From a virus: 64,000 bases of DNA. The notes beneath the pieces were generated by a model that saw nothing but the letters and a program-made list of their open reading frames with translations, did not search any database and had not been told where the DNA came from. Position 1 is the stretch's first letter, and each line of letters begins with the position of its first letter. Of the stretch, positions 48,801-56,690 are shown one piece after another. The stretch spans positions 112,795-176,794 of the IMG/VR virus record IMGVR_UViG_3300050015_000167. One strand, 5' to 3'. The translations under genes and the position numbers were made by a program.

Positions 48801-51404
48801 ATGGTTTTCGATGCGGCGCAAAGTGCTAATGTAGAATATAATACATTAAAACCAACAAATAAGATATTGACTTTACCTTATACAGAATCACCAATAGTTA
48901 CTCAAGATAAAGCTTCAAGATTAGAAAATATAAATCCTTATAATATTTTCCAGTTTATTGGTACAATTGTATTAGATCCTGAAACAGATACATGGAAAAG
49001 TACCGTTTATTTACCAGATATAACAATAACAGATAATTCTGTCTATAACGCTACTGTTGCCCGTTTGGGTTCATTAAATACTTTAGGTACAGTTTGGAAT
49101 GAATGGACCACTACGTGGGTTGGTGCGCCGGTTTCAGGAACAGATACAGAATGGACATACGATCTTGAACCAAGTGGAGCCCATCTTATAACTACGGTAT
49201 CGGCTTCTACAAAGGTAACAACAAATCAAACAAGAACAGGAACACAAACTACACTTATAAATGTTCCTAATAAGACTGTAAATAATTCTTTAATTAATAC
49301 AGGTTTAGTTCCATATTGTCGAAAGAATACAATCAATTTTACGGCAAAAGGATTACGTCCATTAACTTTATTTTATGCTTATTTTGATAATGTTGATGTA
49401 ACTTCATTATGTTCTGGTACTTTAATTAGTGATGCGAATGGAGCATTAACGGGTACATTTAATTTACCTGATCCAGATGTATCTAATCCTACAAATTCTT
49501 TCAGAACTGGAACTAGAGTTTTTAAATTAACCAATGATGCCAACAATAATGCGAATAATACAACATCATTTGCAACGGCTAATTATATTGCTTCAGGTGT
49601 CATAGAAACTGACCAAAAAACTATTACCTCTGTTGGTAATGCTGTAGTACAAACACAAACTGTAAGTGATACCAGAACAATAGATCAAGTTACTACTAAA
49701 GTTCTTTCAACTACTCCGATTACTTGGATTGATCCATTAGCACAATCATTATTAGTGGGTACATTACAAGGAGGATTTTGTGCAACTTCTGTTGATATCT
49801 ATTTTGCTACCAAAGATGCTAATATTCCAGTAATGTTACAAATTCGTGAAATGCAAAATGGATCACCTACTCAATCTGTTGTTCCTTTTAGTACTGTGGT
49901 TTTAAATCCTTCATCTATAAATATTTCATCTGATGCAAGTATTAAAACAAATTTCCAATTTTCTTCGCCTATTTATTTGAAACAAAATGTTGAATATGCT
50001 ATTGTATTGATGTCCAATAGTAATGCATATTTTGTTTGGACCGCATTAATGGGAGATTTTGAATTAAATACTGACCGATTGATTTCTAAAGTTCCATATA
50101 CTGGTCTTTTATTTAAATCTCAAAATTCAAGTACTTGGGTTCCAGCACCAGCAGAAGCATTAAAATTTACACTTTATCGCGCCGTATTCAATTATGGAGT
50201 TCTTGGTGTAGGTATCACAGAAAATCCAATATTACCAACCAAAACTTTACCAGATCTTTCGTTAATTACATATAATGGTTTTAATACTGTTAGAATACTA
50301 CACTCAAATCATGGAATGCCAGTTGGAAGTAAAGTAACTATAACAATCCCTCCTGGTGCTGGTAATGTTAATTGGGCTGCCAGTTATAATGGTATTCCTG
50401 TCAGTGATATAATTCCTACGATTAATGGAGATCTTCGAACATCTTCATGGGCTTCTGGAATTGCTGATACAGTTTTAGGTTCAAGAACATATACTATAAA
50501 TAATTCTGAATTAGATTCCTATACAATTAATATAGTTGATGGAGTAGGTGTCGTAGTTAATGCCTCTTCTTCTGGTTTAACTGGTATTTCTTTAAGTGCT
50601 ACGGAAAATTATTCTTATGATGTAATGATGCCTATTATCAATGAATTGAATTTCCCAGGAACTAGTACTAATTATTATTTCCGAGCAATTACAGAAACTT
50701 CTACTCATGGATCACAAATTCCTTACCAGAGAGATCTCGGCGGAGTATTTCCTTTTACTAAATTTATTCCTAATAAGAATGTAGATTTATCTTCTCCAAG
50801 AGTAGTGGCATCATTAATTAATGAAACCAATTTGATTAATTTAGGTACAACTTTTGCTAATAAGAGTTTGGTATGGGAAATTAATTTAACATCAACAGTT
50901 GATAATTTATCCCCAATGATTGATATATCAAGATGTTCTGCTGTATTAATTAATAATAGAATAGATTATAGAATAGACGCAAATACACCAGCAACAGTTC
51001 CAACAGCCGCCGAACCATTATATATTGCACCAACAGTAGATGTTGGTGGAACAGATGCAGCACAGTATATTACTCGTCCTGTTTTATTGGCTGTTGCTGC
51101 TAATAGTATTCATTTCTTATTAAGTGTTATGAGACCTTACGGATCACAAGTTGATGTATATTATAAAATATTACCAACAAATACCAATGAATCATTCGAT
51201 ACACAATCTTATGTTTTGATGACACCTGATCCAAATACAAATTTCTCTCCAGCACAAAGTCCAATAGATTTTAAAGATTATTATTGGTTAGCTGATAATA
51301 TTGGCGAATTTACAACATTTGCCATTAAAGTAGTTATGAGATCTACTAATTCAAGTGCTGTACCACTTTGCAAACAGTTAAGAGCAATCGCATTAGAGAC
51401 ATAA
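45882..51404 (+). CDS. Very large baseplate/tail structural protein (DUF4815-like N-terminus)
   Basis: 1840 residues. The N-terminal ~380 (FRPGYALQTRELNGLQSILEEQI, FVEGSMVIPGQIAYDQN, KLALGIEPGKAYVQGHEI) match the DUF4815-type domain found in giant baseplate-attached proteins of T4-like phages. The rest is Thr/Asn/Ser-rich beta structure with many short fibre-like segments. In T4 the equivalent place is taken by gp9-gp10-gp11. Probably a short-fibre or wedge-periphery protein involved in host contact. Longest gene in the window. Confidence 0.78.
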   Translation: MPLTFNTNPYFDDTDPSSDFYKVLFRPGYALQTRELNGLQSILEEQIARFGNHIFVEGSMVIPGQIAYDQNLAFVKVNATFGGPIVDYDVIDPLVTGTIVQIKGVTTGVVAQVIQVARDINTLYVKYVATGTNNTTGIFGDNEILKLLPSNTNICQSIVTSSTGITASASIQDGIYFIFGKFMSVYSQIIRLTDYNSTPSVRVGLQVVESFVTPESDPSLNDNASGSTNFAAPGAHRYKAELVLTAIDINAITDENFVELLRVVNGTVQSKVETTIYSEIEKTLARRTYDANGDFITTPFAFDLHEHLLSGTNGGIFTSGQGGDETKLALGIEPGKAYVQGHEIQTISKQYINLNKARSTNFFQNSHTRAYLGNYVYINRLFAMPNYDTWPTVNLYDTPIVTDGVAPVVSPIGTATVRGLEFHSGVFQSISNPGPIFKCFLADINITTPNKSTIDIHSLAVSDGTLLTTANVLSQVDIVNVVGNFSPTATITNGALVETIYAWDTTNNLLLTLPNTTPIPTNFPIVSSSTGTANILQRITLFDTSNNILVYTLPQSVVSTVRDQNNNVTTTYSYRKVFTPVATTAGQVTFATGVNEVFASLSISDYVASIESGANAGTLIDVTNSSPIFASGLTQLIFNTPPGTTIKLSATVVKEISAEKTKTLNTQNLTVASPGAIVNLGRADIYTITGVWIGTNNTGQEITSWYKLDNGQRDNRYDFGSLTLQPGFTSPTSIYITYTYFSHSGGDYFCVNSYNNFGSFTDWYSRIPSYNQFALRDCLDFRPRVDDISVFPPVGPVPTTPTYISGIGKLVKPNDDVVTDFSYYLARIDKIYLSDTGFFTVIEGTPALAPLAPPNPLIGMLVAVITYSAYTFSPKFVSIKSIPNKVFPMNAIGKLEKRIENLEYYTELNLLEQQTASFNVPDSTTGLDRFKSGFVVDRFVDMSIADFNNTDTKFSIDAPNGIMRPTYGSNAINMVFDAAQSANVEYNTLKPTNKILTLPYTESPIVTQDKASRLENINPYNIFQFIGTIVLDPETDTWKSTVYLPDITITDNSVYNATVARLGSLNTLGTVWNEWTTTWVGAPVSGTDTEWTYDLEPSGAHLITTVSASTKVTTNQTRTGTQTTLINVPNKTVNNSLINTGLVPYCRKNTINFTAKGLRPLTLFYAYFDNVDVTSLCSGTLISDANGALTGTFNLPDPDVSNPTNSFRTGTRVFKLTNDANNNANNTTSFATANYIASGVIETDQKTITSVGNAVVQTQTVSDTRTIDQVTTKVLSTTPITWIDPLAQSLLVGTLQGGFCATSVDIYFATKDANIPVMLQIREMQNGSPTQSVVPFSTVVLNPSSINISSDASIKTNFQFSSPIYLKQNVEYAIVLMSNSNAYFVWTALMGDFELNTDRLISKVPYTGLLFKSQNSSTWVPAPAEALKFTLYRAVFNYGVLGVGITENPILPTKTLPDLSLITYNGFNTVRILHSNHGMPVGSKVTITIPPGAGNVNWAASYNGIPVSDIIPTINGDLRTSSWASGIADTVLGSRTYTINNSELDSYTINIVDGVGVVVNASSSGLTGISLSATENYSYDVMMPIINELNFPGTSTNYYFRAITETSTHGSQIPYQRDLGGVFPFTKFIPNKNVDLSSPRVVASLINETNLINLGTTFANKSLVWEINLTSTVDNLSPMIDISRCSAVLINNRIDYRIDANTPATVPTAAEPLYIAPTVDVGGTDAAQYITRPVLLAVAANSIHFLLSVMRPYGSQVDVYYKILPTNTNESFDTQSYVLMTPDPNTNFSPAQSPIDFKDYYWLADNIGEFTTFAIKVVMRSTNSSAVPLCKQLRAIALET

Positions 51405-51407
51405 ATA

Positions 51408-51650
51408 ATGAAACCCGATTATATCGAAATAGAAAATAACCCAGGATTATTAAGACATGTAAATAGTATGGGAATAATAAATACAGATTTACAAGCCAGA
51501 AACCGGTATCTAATACAAAAGAAGAAAATTATGGAAGAAAAACAATTGCTATCGGGTGCCTTATATGAGGTTTCTAATCTAAGAAAAGAATTAGATGGTC
51601 TTAAAAAAATTGTAGAACTCTGTCTAATGAGAGAACCACTAAATAGTTAA
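51408..51650 (+). CDS. Small coiled-coil protein (80 aa)
   Basis: Three bases after the giant gene. Helical: NRYLIQKKKIMEEKQLLSGALYE then a leucine-rich helix. Likely a minor structural or assembly protein; no family recognised. Confidence 0.6.
   Translation: MKPDYIEIENNPGLLRHVNSMGIINTDLQARNRYLIQKKKIMEEKQLLSGALYEVSNLRKELDGLKKIVELCLMREPLNS
51639..51645 (+). promoter_or_regulatory. Late promoter CTAAATA
   Basis: Overlaps the end of the preceding gene; AGAGGTAATA then precedes the next ATG, so this transcript has a ribosome site. Confidence 0.5.
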
Positions 51651-51660
51651 AGAGGTAATA

Positions 51661-52014
51661 ATGAGTTTATCAACAACGTTTCATAATATCGTCAATTCAG
51701 TAGTCGGGTTTTTCACTTCAGGAAAAGCCAAGGCCGCATTACAAACCGCCGCAGAGTTAGCAACAATTGCATTACCTATTGTTCAACAAATCAACACTTT
51801 AGCACCCAATAAAACTGTAACAGAAGTTTTGTACGCATACAACAAATATGGAGTACCAGTAGCTAATGTAGCCATGAATGATGGTGATGTTAATACAGCA
51901 TTATTAAATTTGGCAACCTCAGTTTTACAAAAGAATTTACCGGCCGCAAAGGCAACAGCAAGTGTATCCATTTTACAAACAGCAGTCCAATTAGCTGTCT
52001 TGGCCGCAAAATAA
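51661..52014 (+). CDS. Ala-rich hydrophobic protein (117 aa)
   Basis: Short amphipathic helices rich in Ala, Leu and Val (AALQTAAELATIALPIVQQI, SILQTAVQLAVLAAK). Could be membrane-active or a coiled virion component. No family recognised. Confidence 0.6.
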   Translation: MSLSTTFHNIVNSVVGFFTSGKAKAALQTAAELATIALPIVQQINTLAPNKTVTEVLYAYNKYGVPVANVAMNDGDVNTALLNLATSVLQKNLPAAKATASVSILQTAVQLAVLAAK

Positions 52015-52022
52015 GGAAAATT

Positions 52023-52523
52023 ATGACAAACACAACCCTAGATGTAACCAAAGTCCCTGGTGCAGTTCTTGTACCATTTTATTCAATGTTCGCTGCCTTA
52101 TCAGATGGAAAAGGTATCGAAAATCAATCCACTTATATGGCAAATGAAGTGGCCCAAACAAATGCCACAAGTATTAATGCTTTTAACTTCAATGTCAAGA
52201 ATTGGACAAATGATGCTTTGGCAGCCCGTGATGTTTTACATACTTCAATTCCAGTTCAACCTCCAGTTCCATTATTGAAAGTTTTCTTACGTCAAGATCT
52301 TCCTAATAGTGGTGGTTCGTGGTTAGCTGAAGTTGATGGAGCACCTGTTGGTGTTTATCCTCCTCTTCCCGCACCTGTAGCAGCTTCATTACCAGCGGTT
52401 ACTGGTATGGTTGTAGCAGGAACAGAAGTTCAATTGTCACAGGATCAAAAATTAGATGGTATTTGGGCTGATGTAAAAGCTTTGAAAGCCGCATTGAAAG
52501 CTATGGGAGCTCCTGGTCTTTAA
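52023..52523 (+). CDS. Hypothetical protein (166 aa)
   Basis: Starts MTNTTLDVTKVPGAVLVPFY after AAGGAAAATT. Contains a Pro-rich middle (VQPPVPLLK, VYPPLPAPVAA) and a helical tail. May be a structural partner of the preceding protein, with which it forms a two-gene late unit. Confidence 0.6.
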   Translation: MTNTTLDVTKVPGAVLVPFYSMFAALSDGKGIENQSTYMANEVAQTNATSINAFNFNVKNWTNDALAARDVLHTSIPVQPPVPLLKVFLRQDLPNSGGSWLAEVDGAPVGVYPPLPAPVAASLPAVTGMVVAGTEVQLSQDQKLDGIWADVKALKAALKAMGAPGL

Positions 52524-52533
52524 TTTTAAGGTT

Positions 52534-53193
52534 CTAATAGCGTAAATTTAAGGGATCTATTAGAACTATTTCTGGAGCAGTATCCTGGATAGTTCTAATA
52601 GATCCCTTTCTTTTTCTAGCAGATAAAGACATTTTCTTTTTAGTTTCTTCCGAACGTTTATATCTTTTTCCAAAATTTGGATTATTTTCTCCCGAAACAT
52701 TTGCATGATTTTGAGACATTTTCTTTTTAGTTTCTTCCGAACGTTTATATCTTTTTCCAAAATTTGGATGTTTTCTTCCAGAAAAATCTAAATGATTGTC
52801 AGACATTTTACGTTTTGTTTCTTCGGAATATTTAGTTCCAAATCTCGGATTATTTTTACCAGAACAAGCATCTTTGTTAGCCATTTTAATCCTACAAAAC
52901 ATTTGGGAATTTATAACTCTTTTTCCTTGTTGTTTTGGATTAACATGTCCCATCCGATTGAAGGCATAATACATTTTAGCCTTCAACTCTCCAGTTACCA
53001 TCTTGAGTAATAGGTGATGTACCACCCAATGCTCTTTGAAAGTCAACACCACAATTTCCTTACCACCAGAGCATTTTGGAATAATATGATGTTTCTCCGT
53101 ATATTCGGATGGCTTTGGACGTAATTTGGCTCGGTCAATGATTCGGAAGTAAGTCTTGGTATATTTGTTAACAAGATAAATAGTGGTAGACAT
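52534..53193 (-). CDS. HNH homing endonuclease with an internal 87-base duplication
   Basis: NKYTKTYFRIIDRAKLRPKP and EKHHIIPKCSGG with LTFKEHWVVHHLLLKM form the HNH core. Two NUMOD3 units (NPNFGKRYKRSEETKKKMSQ and a twin) are a recent duplication of 29 codons: bases from 52628 and from 52715 are nearly identical for over 50 positions. Convergent with the virion genes. Confidence 0.9.
   Translation of the reverse strand: MSTTIYLVNKYTKTYFRIIDRAKLRPKPSEYTEKHHIIPKCSGGKEIVVLTFKEHWVVHHLLLKMVTGELKAKMYYAFNRMGHVNPKQQGKRVINSQMFCRIKMANKDACSGKNNPRFGTKYSEETKRKMSDNHLDFSGRKHPNFGKRYKRSEETKKKMSQNHANVSGENNPNFGKRYKRSEETKKKMSLSARKRKGSIRTIQDTAPEIVLIDPLNLRY
52628..52801 (-). repeat. Two-copy 87-base tandem duplication
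   Basis: Unit period 87 bases (29 codons) inside the HNH gene, adding one NUMOD3 DNA-binding motif. Confidence 0.8.
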
Positions 53194-53195
53194 TT

Positions 53196-53268
53196 GCGTT
53201 CCTTTGAAACACGGATGTTAGGGTCAATGCGATGGCGATAACCATTACTTGACCCATTACTATTTATA
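53196..53268 (-). promoter_or_regulatory. Late promoter and hairpin leader of - strand HNH gene
   Basis: TATAAATAGT on the - strand (53259-53268), then GGGTCAA and TTGACCC as a stem around an ATGGTTATCGCCAT core, then the ATG region with AAAGGAACGCA. The stem sequence differs fully from other leaders yet remains paired. Confidence 0.65.
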
Positions 53269-53363
53269 AAACGAAATTTTGAGACCGAAAGTTCCATAAA
53301 TTGTGTTTTTCTCGGCCATATAAGATGATACGAAAAGTGCTCGTATGGAAAGAAAAATAGTTC

Positions 53364-53392
53364 TTGACATTCCTTTTTAAAACAGTTATACT
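53364..53392 (+). promoter_or_regulatory. Early promoter of the structured RNA
   Basis: TTGACA-N17-TATACT; start predicted near 53399-53400, exactly where the folded region begins. Confidence 0.75.
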
Positions 53393-53398
53393 TGTTAA

Positions 53399-53775
53399 AG
53401 ATCGACAGAGCAAACGACCAACGTATCCGAGTATGGCAACGTTTAATGTTCTTGTCGATTCAGGAACACCTACTGCGAAAGACAGAATCGGACTGTGGAG
53501 ATGATTTCAAATCTTAAGAAAAGGTAACGCTGGAGCGGACCGTAACGTTGTCTAAAGAGTACGGAGGTAGCCAGCCATGGTTAAGCACCACCGACAGTAG
53601 GTTATTAAAATAGTCTGATCCAATATAGTGATATATTGGTAGCTACCCACCCGGGGCGCTATGATCTCAAGGTCCAGTAAATCGGTGCTTTAATGCCGTA
53701 AATCCAGATGAATAGGACCCAAGGACTATTAATTAGATCGAGAGAGGTACGCAGTAGCAATTACAAATACGGATA
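53399..53775 (+). ncRNA. Candidate structured RNA or long regulatory leader (unknown family)
   Basis: About 375 bases without a credible gene. ATCGACA (53401) pairs with TGTCGAT near 53454, enclosing AACGT/ACGTT. GCTGG pairs with CCAGC around a CCGTA/TACGG stem (about 53530-53578). CCAATATA-gtga-TATATTGG is a perfect hairpin near 53620-53640. AATAGTC near 53610 can pair with GACTATT near 53725. It could be a free RNA or the leader of the gene at 53781. I see no match to RNase P, tmRNA, group I core or known riboswitches. Confidence 0.55.
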
Positions 53776-53780
53776 AAATT

Positions 53781-54008
53781 ATGGCAAAACAACATTTGAG
53801 CGATGTAGTAGAGAAACTGGTCCGCGGTTTGGTTCAGGAACCCGAGGATCTCCAAGATATTCTGGTCGGCGTTCATAACGCCATGTGTCATGGAGAAATC
53901 CTTGAAGAAAAGAACATTATGTTCTCGGATGACCATTTGGTCCTTTTCTTCAAGGGAATGGACAAGTGCATCAAGGCTGCCAAGAAGATTAATAAGTTCA
54001 ATCTGTAA
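53781..54008 (+). CDS. Hypothetical protein (75 aa)
   Basis: Starts MAKQHLSDVVEKLVRGL; helical with a Lys-rich C-terminus (KGMDKCIKAAKKINK). GC content and codon use are higher than in the virion cluster, like the next genes. Unknown; perhaps controlled by the long leader above. Confidence 0.65.
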   Translation: MAKQHLSDVVEKLVRGLVQEPEDLQDILVGVHNAMCHGEILEEKNIMFSDDHLVLFFKGMDKCIKAAKKINKFNL

Positions 54009-54012
54009 TCCC

Positions 54013-54240
54013 ATGAACGAGGACATGTATCTATGGGGTTATCACCGGATATCTGGTGAATGGAAGAGACTTCAAGGTCCTTCCAATCATGCTACTCTGG
54101 ATTCTTATTGGCAATATTTTCGTCACGATACCGTGGCTGAATCTTACGCCGGTGTTCCCTATAGTGGGTTTGCTAATGATACTAGGAAACTCTACGTTGA
54201 CGCCAGAATTTCGAAATTGAAACCAAGAGGAAAACCATGA
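54013..54240 (+). CDS. Hypothetical protein (75 aa)
   Basis: ATG 54013 selected since it follows the previous stop closely; the longer open frame overlaps it. Contains MYLWGYHRISGEWKRLQGP and YVDARISKLKPRG. Overlaps the next start by four bases. Confidence 0.6.
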   Translation: MNEDMYLWGYHRISGEWKRLQGPSNHATLDSYWQYFRHDTVAESYAGVPYSGFANDTRKLYVDARISKLKPRGKP

Positions 54241-54416
54241 AACGCTCAACCCGTGACGATTTGTTGATCCGTGTATTGCAGTCCGTGAAAAATATGGATA
54301 CTTACGAAGCCAAGTATAATCTCGGTTCTCTTGGGGAATCTCTGGTTACCGAGTACAAGGACCTCGATAAGAAACAGGTAATGGCCGAATTGGAAATTAT
54401 CAACGCCGGTAATTAA
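54237..54416 (+). CDS. Small helical hypothetical protein (59 aa)
   Basis: ATGA-coupled to the previous gene. Starts MKRSTRDDLLIRVLQSVKNM and ends ELEIINAGN. Unknown; last gene before a strong terminator. Confidence 0.6.
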   Translation: MKRSTRDDLLIRVLQSVKNMDTYEAKYNLGSLGESLVTEYKDLDKKQVMAELEIINAGN

Positions 54417-54475
54417 AGTCTCTTGAGGACGTACCTGTCCTTAGAGTGGTGGAGGCACGTCATCCGACGTCCCCT

Positions 54476-54510
54476 GAAAGGGAAGTGAAAGCTTCCCTTT
54501 TCTTTTTTGT
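54476..54510 (+). terminator. Rho-independent terminator
   Basis: AAGGGAAG-tgaaag-CTTCCCTT stem followed by TTCTTTTTT. Confidence 0.85.
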
Positions 54511-54522
54511 ATTCAAGCTTTC

Positions 54523-54533
54523 GTTATCATAAC
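54523..54533. promoter_or_regulatory. Palindromic operator-like site GTTATCATAAC
   Basis: Inverted repeat GTTAT-C-ATAAC located nine bases upstream of a -35 box. The same site recurs at 58337, 60918 and 62707. Confidence 0.6.
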
Positions 54534-54542
54534 AGATTCCGC

Positions 54543-54571
54543 TTGACAACCAAGCCATAAAATGAGACAAT
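54543..54571 (+). promoter_or_regulatory. Early promoter TTGACA-N17-GACAAT
   Basis: ATG follows six bases after the -10; leaderless geometry. Confidence 0.6.
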
Positions 54572-54577
54572 GTAACT

Positions 54578-54781
54578 ATGAGCACTATGAGAGACCAAAT
54601 TCAATACGAAAATACCAAATTTGTTACGGGTTGTTATTCTCGTGGCCGCATCTTTATGGAACATGTAACTTTGGATGCCGCCCAGAAAATGATGGATACT
54701 TTTCCTTGTCTTGTTCAGGATGATTATTGTATCTATACCCGTGATGAATGGAATGGACAATGTCCGTATTTTGGTGATTAA
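54578..54781 (+). CDS. Hypothetical protein (67 aa)
   Basis: Begins MSTMRDQIQYENTKFVTG; has three Cys residues (TGCYSRG, FPCLV, GQCPYF). Followed one base later by another small gene. Unknown. Confidence 0.6.
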   Translation: MSTMRDQIQYENTKFVTGCYSRGRIFMEHVTLDAAQKMMDTFPCLVQDDYCIYTRDEWNGQCPYFGD

Positions 54782-54782
54782 T

Positions 54783-54962
54783 ATGACCAATGAAGAATAC
54801 GAACGGTGGGAATCTAAAGAACCGATAACTCCCAGAAAACAAGGATTTTGTCATCTTTGTGGATGTTCTCCTTGCGAAAGTCCTGGAGCATGTCGAAGTC
54901 AGGCAAATTATGAAGAGGGAGAAGAACCTAGGAATCGACGACAGAATGAAGATTGGTATTAG
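54783..54962 (+). CDS. Small Cys-rich protein (59 aa)
   Basis: GFCHLCGCSPCESPGACRS clusters five Cys, suggesting a zinc-binding knuckle; flanks are charged. ATG 54783 follows the preceding stop (TAATATG). Unknown. Confidence 0.55.
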   Translation: MTNEEYERWESKEPITPRKQGFCHLCGCSPCESPGACRSQANYEEGEEPRNRRQNEDWY

Positions 54963-55076
54963 ATTTCTTTTTATATTTTCGTCACCAGACATACCAAATC
55001 CGGTAAAGATGTCCGTTGGACTTTCTCCCATGAATACAATACCTACGTGGGAGCAGAACAATATTTCTGGATCTGA
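54963..55076 (+). CDS. Possible small ORF with unusual start (37 aa)
   Basis: Directly after a TAG the frame is open with ATT as first codon and reads VTRHTKSGKDVRWTFSHEY and VGAEQYFWI, a natural-looking sequence. A competing frame from ATG 54946 (MKIGIRFLFIFSSPD) looks less protein-like. Either a non-standard start or a broken gene. Confidence 0.3.
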   Translation: MSFYIFVTRHTKSGKDVRWTFSHEYNTYVGAEQYFWI

Positions 55077-55105
55077 TTGACATCCAGGCCCACATTCGCT
55101 ATACT
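55077..55105 (+). promoter_or_regulatory. Early promoter TTGACA-N17-TATACT
   Basis: Drives the AAA ATPase gene with a ~30-base leader that carries CAGGAGC as ribosome site. Confidence 0.75.
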
Positions 55106-55140
55106 ACTTAAGTAAGCAAATTACAATTTCAGGAGCAAAC

Positions 55141-56169
55141 ATGGGTGCATTTAACGTGCCGAAGAAACCTTTCAGTTCTGCGGTACAAGAAATAGTAGCA
55201 TTGCATGGAGTCAAGATCTCTCGGAAGAATCTACACGCATATTGCACCAAAAACAATGTCTTGATTCCGGCCGTATTATACTCCCAGCATCGATTGCCGG
55301 GTGTTCGTGGTTGGTTCGATCTAACAGTACTACTCCAGAATGCTCAAGGTACCAACACTCAGTTTTCGCCGGCCGTGCCTCCACCACCAGAAATGACTGA
55401 TGAGGAAATTGAGTCTGATATATGTGCGAGGTTTGCTACTCTTGAATTGATGGCGGAGGGAGTGGCAGATCAGAGTTTTAAATCGCTAATAGTTTCCGGA
55501 AATCCAGGAATTGGTAAAACATTTGCTTTAGAAAATATCCTAGAAAAAGCTGCCAATAATTCTAAAATTCTATTTACCGGTGTTAGAGGATATGTCCGTG
55601 CTACAGGACTATTTCGGTTGATGTGGGAATCCCGTCATAAGGAGGCAGTACTATTATTTGATGATTCTGATTTCGTATTTACCGACGAAATATCATTAAA
55701 TCTACTTAAAGGGGGACTTGACACAACAAAACGTAGGAAAATTAGTTGGCATTCGGAAAAGAATTTTGAGGATGATGGTGGCGAGGAAATCCCGAAAGAA
55801 TTTGAATTTAATGGATCGATAGTTTTTATCTCAAATCTAAATTTCCCAAGATTGGTGGCTCAAGGTAATAAATTAGCTCCACATTTATCTGCGTTGATGG
55901 ACCGCAGCTTTTACCTTGACCTAAATCTTAATAGTGTAAGGGAACAATTGATCCGGATAAAATGGGTAGCGAAAAATTCGGATATTTTAAAGGACGTTGA
56001 TAAAAAAGGAAAAGATCAAATATTAGAGTACATTGAAACCAATCAGGAAAGGTTTAGAGAACTTTCTTTGCGTTCTTTGGTAAAATTACAAATTCTTTAT
56101 AAAGGAAGTAAAGGTAATATTAACCAATTTAAAAGGATAGCTTCTGCTACTCTCCTAGTAAGAAAATAA
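55141..56169 (+). CDS. AAA+ family ATPase
   Basis: Walker A GNPGIGKT at about residues 121-128, Walker B AVLLFDDSD, a sensor-like IVFISNLNFP and an Arg-containing DRSFYLDL. The N-terminal ~100 residues include a helix-turn-helix-like LHGVKISRKNLHAYC. Family members act as helicase loaders, DNA remodelers or portal-type switches; the specific role is unknown. Codon use changes to AT-rich at about residue 115. A homing-endonuclease remnant lies just after the stop. Confidence 0.75.
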   Translation: MGAFNVPKKPFSSAVQEIVALHGVKISRKNLHAYCTKNNVLIPAVLYSQHRLPGVRGWFDLTVLLQNAQGTNTQFSPAVPPPPEMTDEEIESDICARFATLELMAEGVADQSFKSLIVSGNPGIGKTFALENILEKAANNSKILFTGVRGYVRATGLFRLMWESRHKEAVLLFDDSDFVFTDEISLNLLKGGLDTTKRRKISWHSEKNFEDDGGEEIPKEFEFNGSIVFISNLNFPRLVAQGNKLAPHLSALMDRSFYLDLNLNSVREQLIRIKWVAKNSDILKDVDKKGKDQILEYIETNQERFRELSLRSLVKLQILYKGSKGNINQFKRIASATLLVRK

Positions 56170-56185
56170 TTGGGAAAAGGAAAAA

Positions 56186-56413
56186 CTAATTCTGATAGTT
56201 CTTCCTATTCCGTGCTTTTTGGGATTCTGATTGTTTATTTTTTACCTCTGGACGATTTTGGGCTACTTTTTGGGCTTCGGATCTTCTTTTTCTGGATTCT
56301 TCAGTAATAGTAGGTCTATTTTTGGCGGCTTCAGAACAATGTTTTCTATATTCCTCTGATCGAGGTGGTCGTGGATTAATTTCCTTTTTATAAGGTTTTT
56401 TGCGAGGCCCAAA
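56186..56413 (-). pseudogene. C-terminal remnant of a NUMOD3 homing endonuclease
   Basis: The - strand reads FGPRKKPYKKEINPRPPRS, then repeated NUMOD3 motifs (SEEYRKHCSEAAKNRP, TEESRKRRSEAQKVAQNRP, NKQSESQKAR) to a stop at 56186. There is no start codon and no nuclease domain. It follows the AAA ATPase gene, the usual location of these elements. Confidence 0.75.
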
Positions 56414-56539
56414 TATTTACCGAAACCCGCGCTATTGCCCGGGAACGAATTGGTAAAGTTCCATCACGGCGCGTCTTCCTTTCCAAAAAGGATCGCCAGA
56501 ACCGAAGACGGGAAAAAGTAATATATGAAACGGATTAAT
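56414..56539 (+). pseudogene. Orphan C-terminal coding fragment
   Basis: The + strand frame reads EAQIFTETRAIARERIGK and SRRVFLSKKDRQNRRREKV before a stop at about 56538, with no start codon of its own. It looks like the tail of a gene cut off by the neighbouring rearrangement. Parent unknown. Confidence 0.35.
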
Positions 56540-56686
56540 CATTTTGAATGGAACATTTGTTTCCAATCTTGGGATATCGGTCTCGGATTTTCTTGGGGAA
56601 CATATGACTTTACCATCCATTTCCTTTGTCTTCATTTGATGTGGTGGTCGGAACCTAATCTGAAACAAATAACTTACGAATTGTAA
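56525..56686 (+). CDS. Small Trp-rich protein (53 aa)
   Basis: Starts MKRINHFEWNICFQSWDIG with many aromatic and His residues (HFLCLHLMWWSEP). Similar in flavour to the small ORF at 2589. Unknown. Confidence 0.5.
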   Translation: MKRINHFEWNICFQSWDIGLGFSWGTYDFTIHFLCLHLMWWSEPNLKQITYEL

Positions 56687-56690
56687 ATCC

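Noticed and set aside
53433-53504. 23-codon ORF (MATFNVLVDSGTP..) inside the structured region
   Set aside because: Its codons overlap the strongest stems, and it is short with no ribosome site; RNA structure is the better explanation.
53399-53775. RNase P RNA or group I intron at this locus
   Set aside because: The conserved RNase P segments (for example GAGGAAAGTC) and the P4-P6/G-binding core of group I introns are absent.
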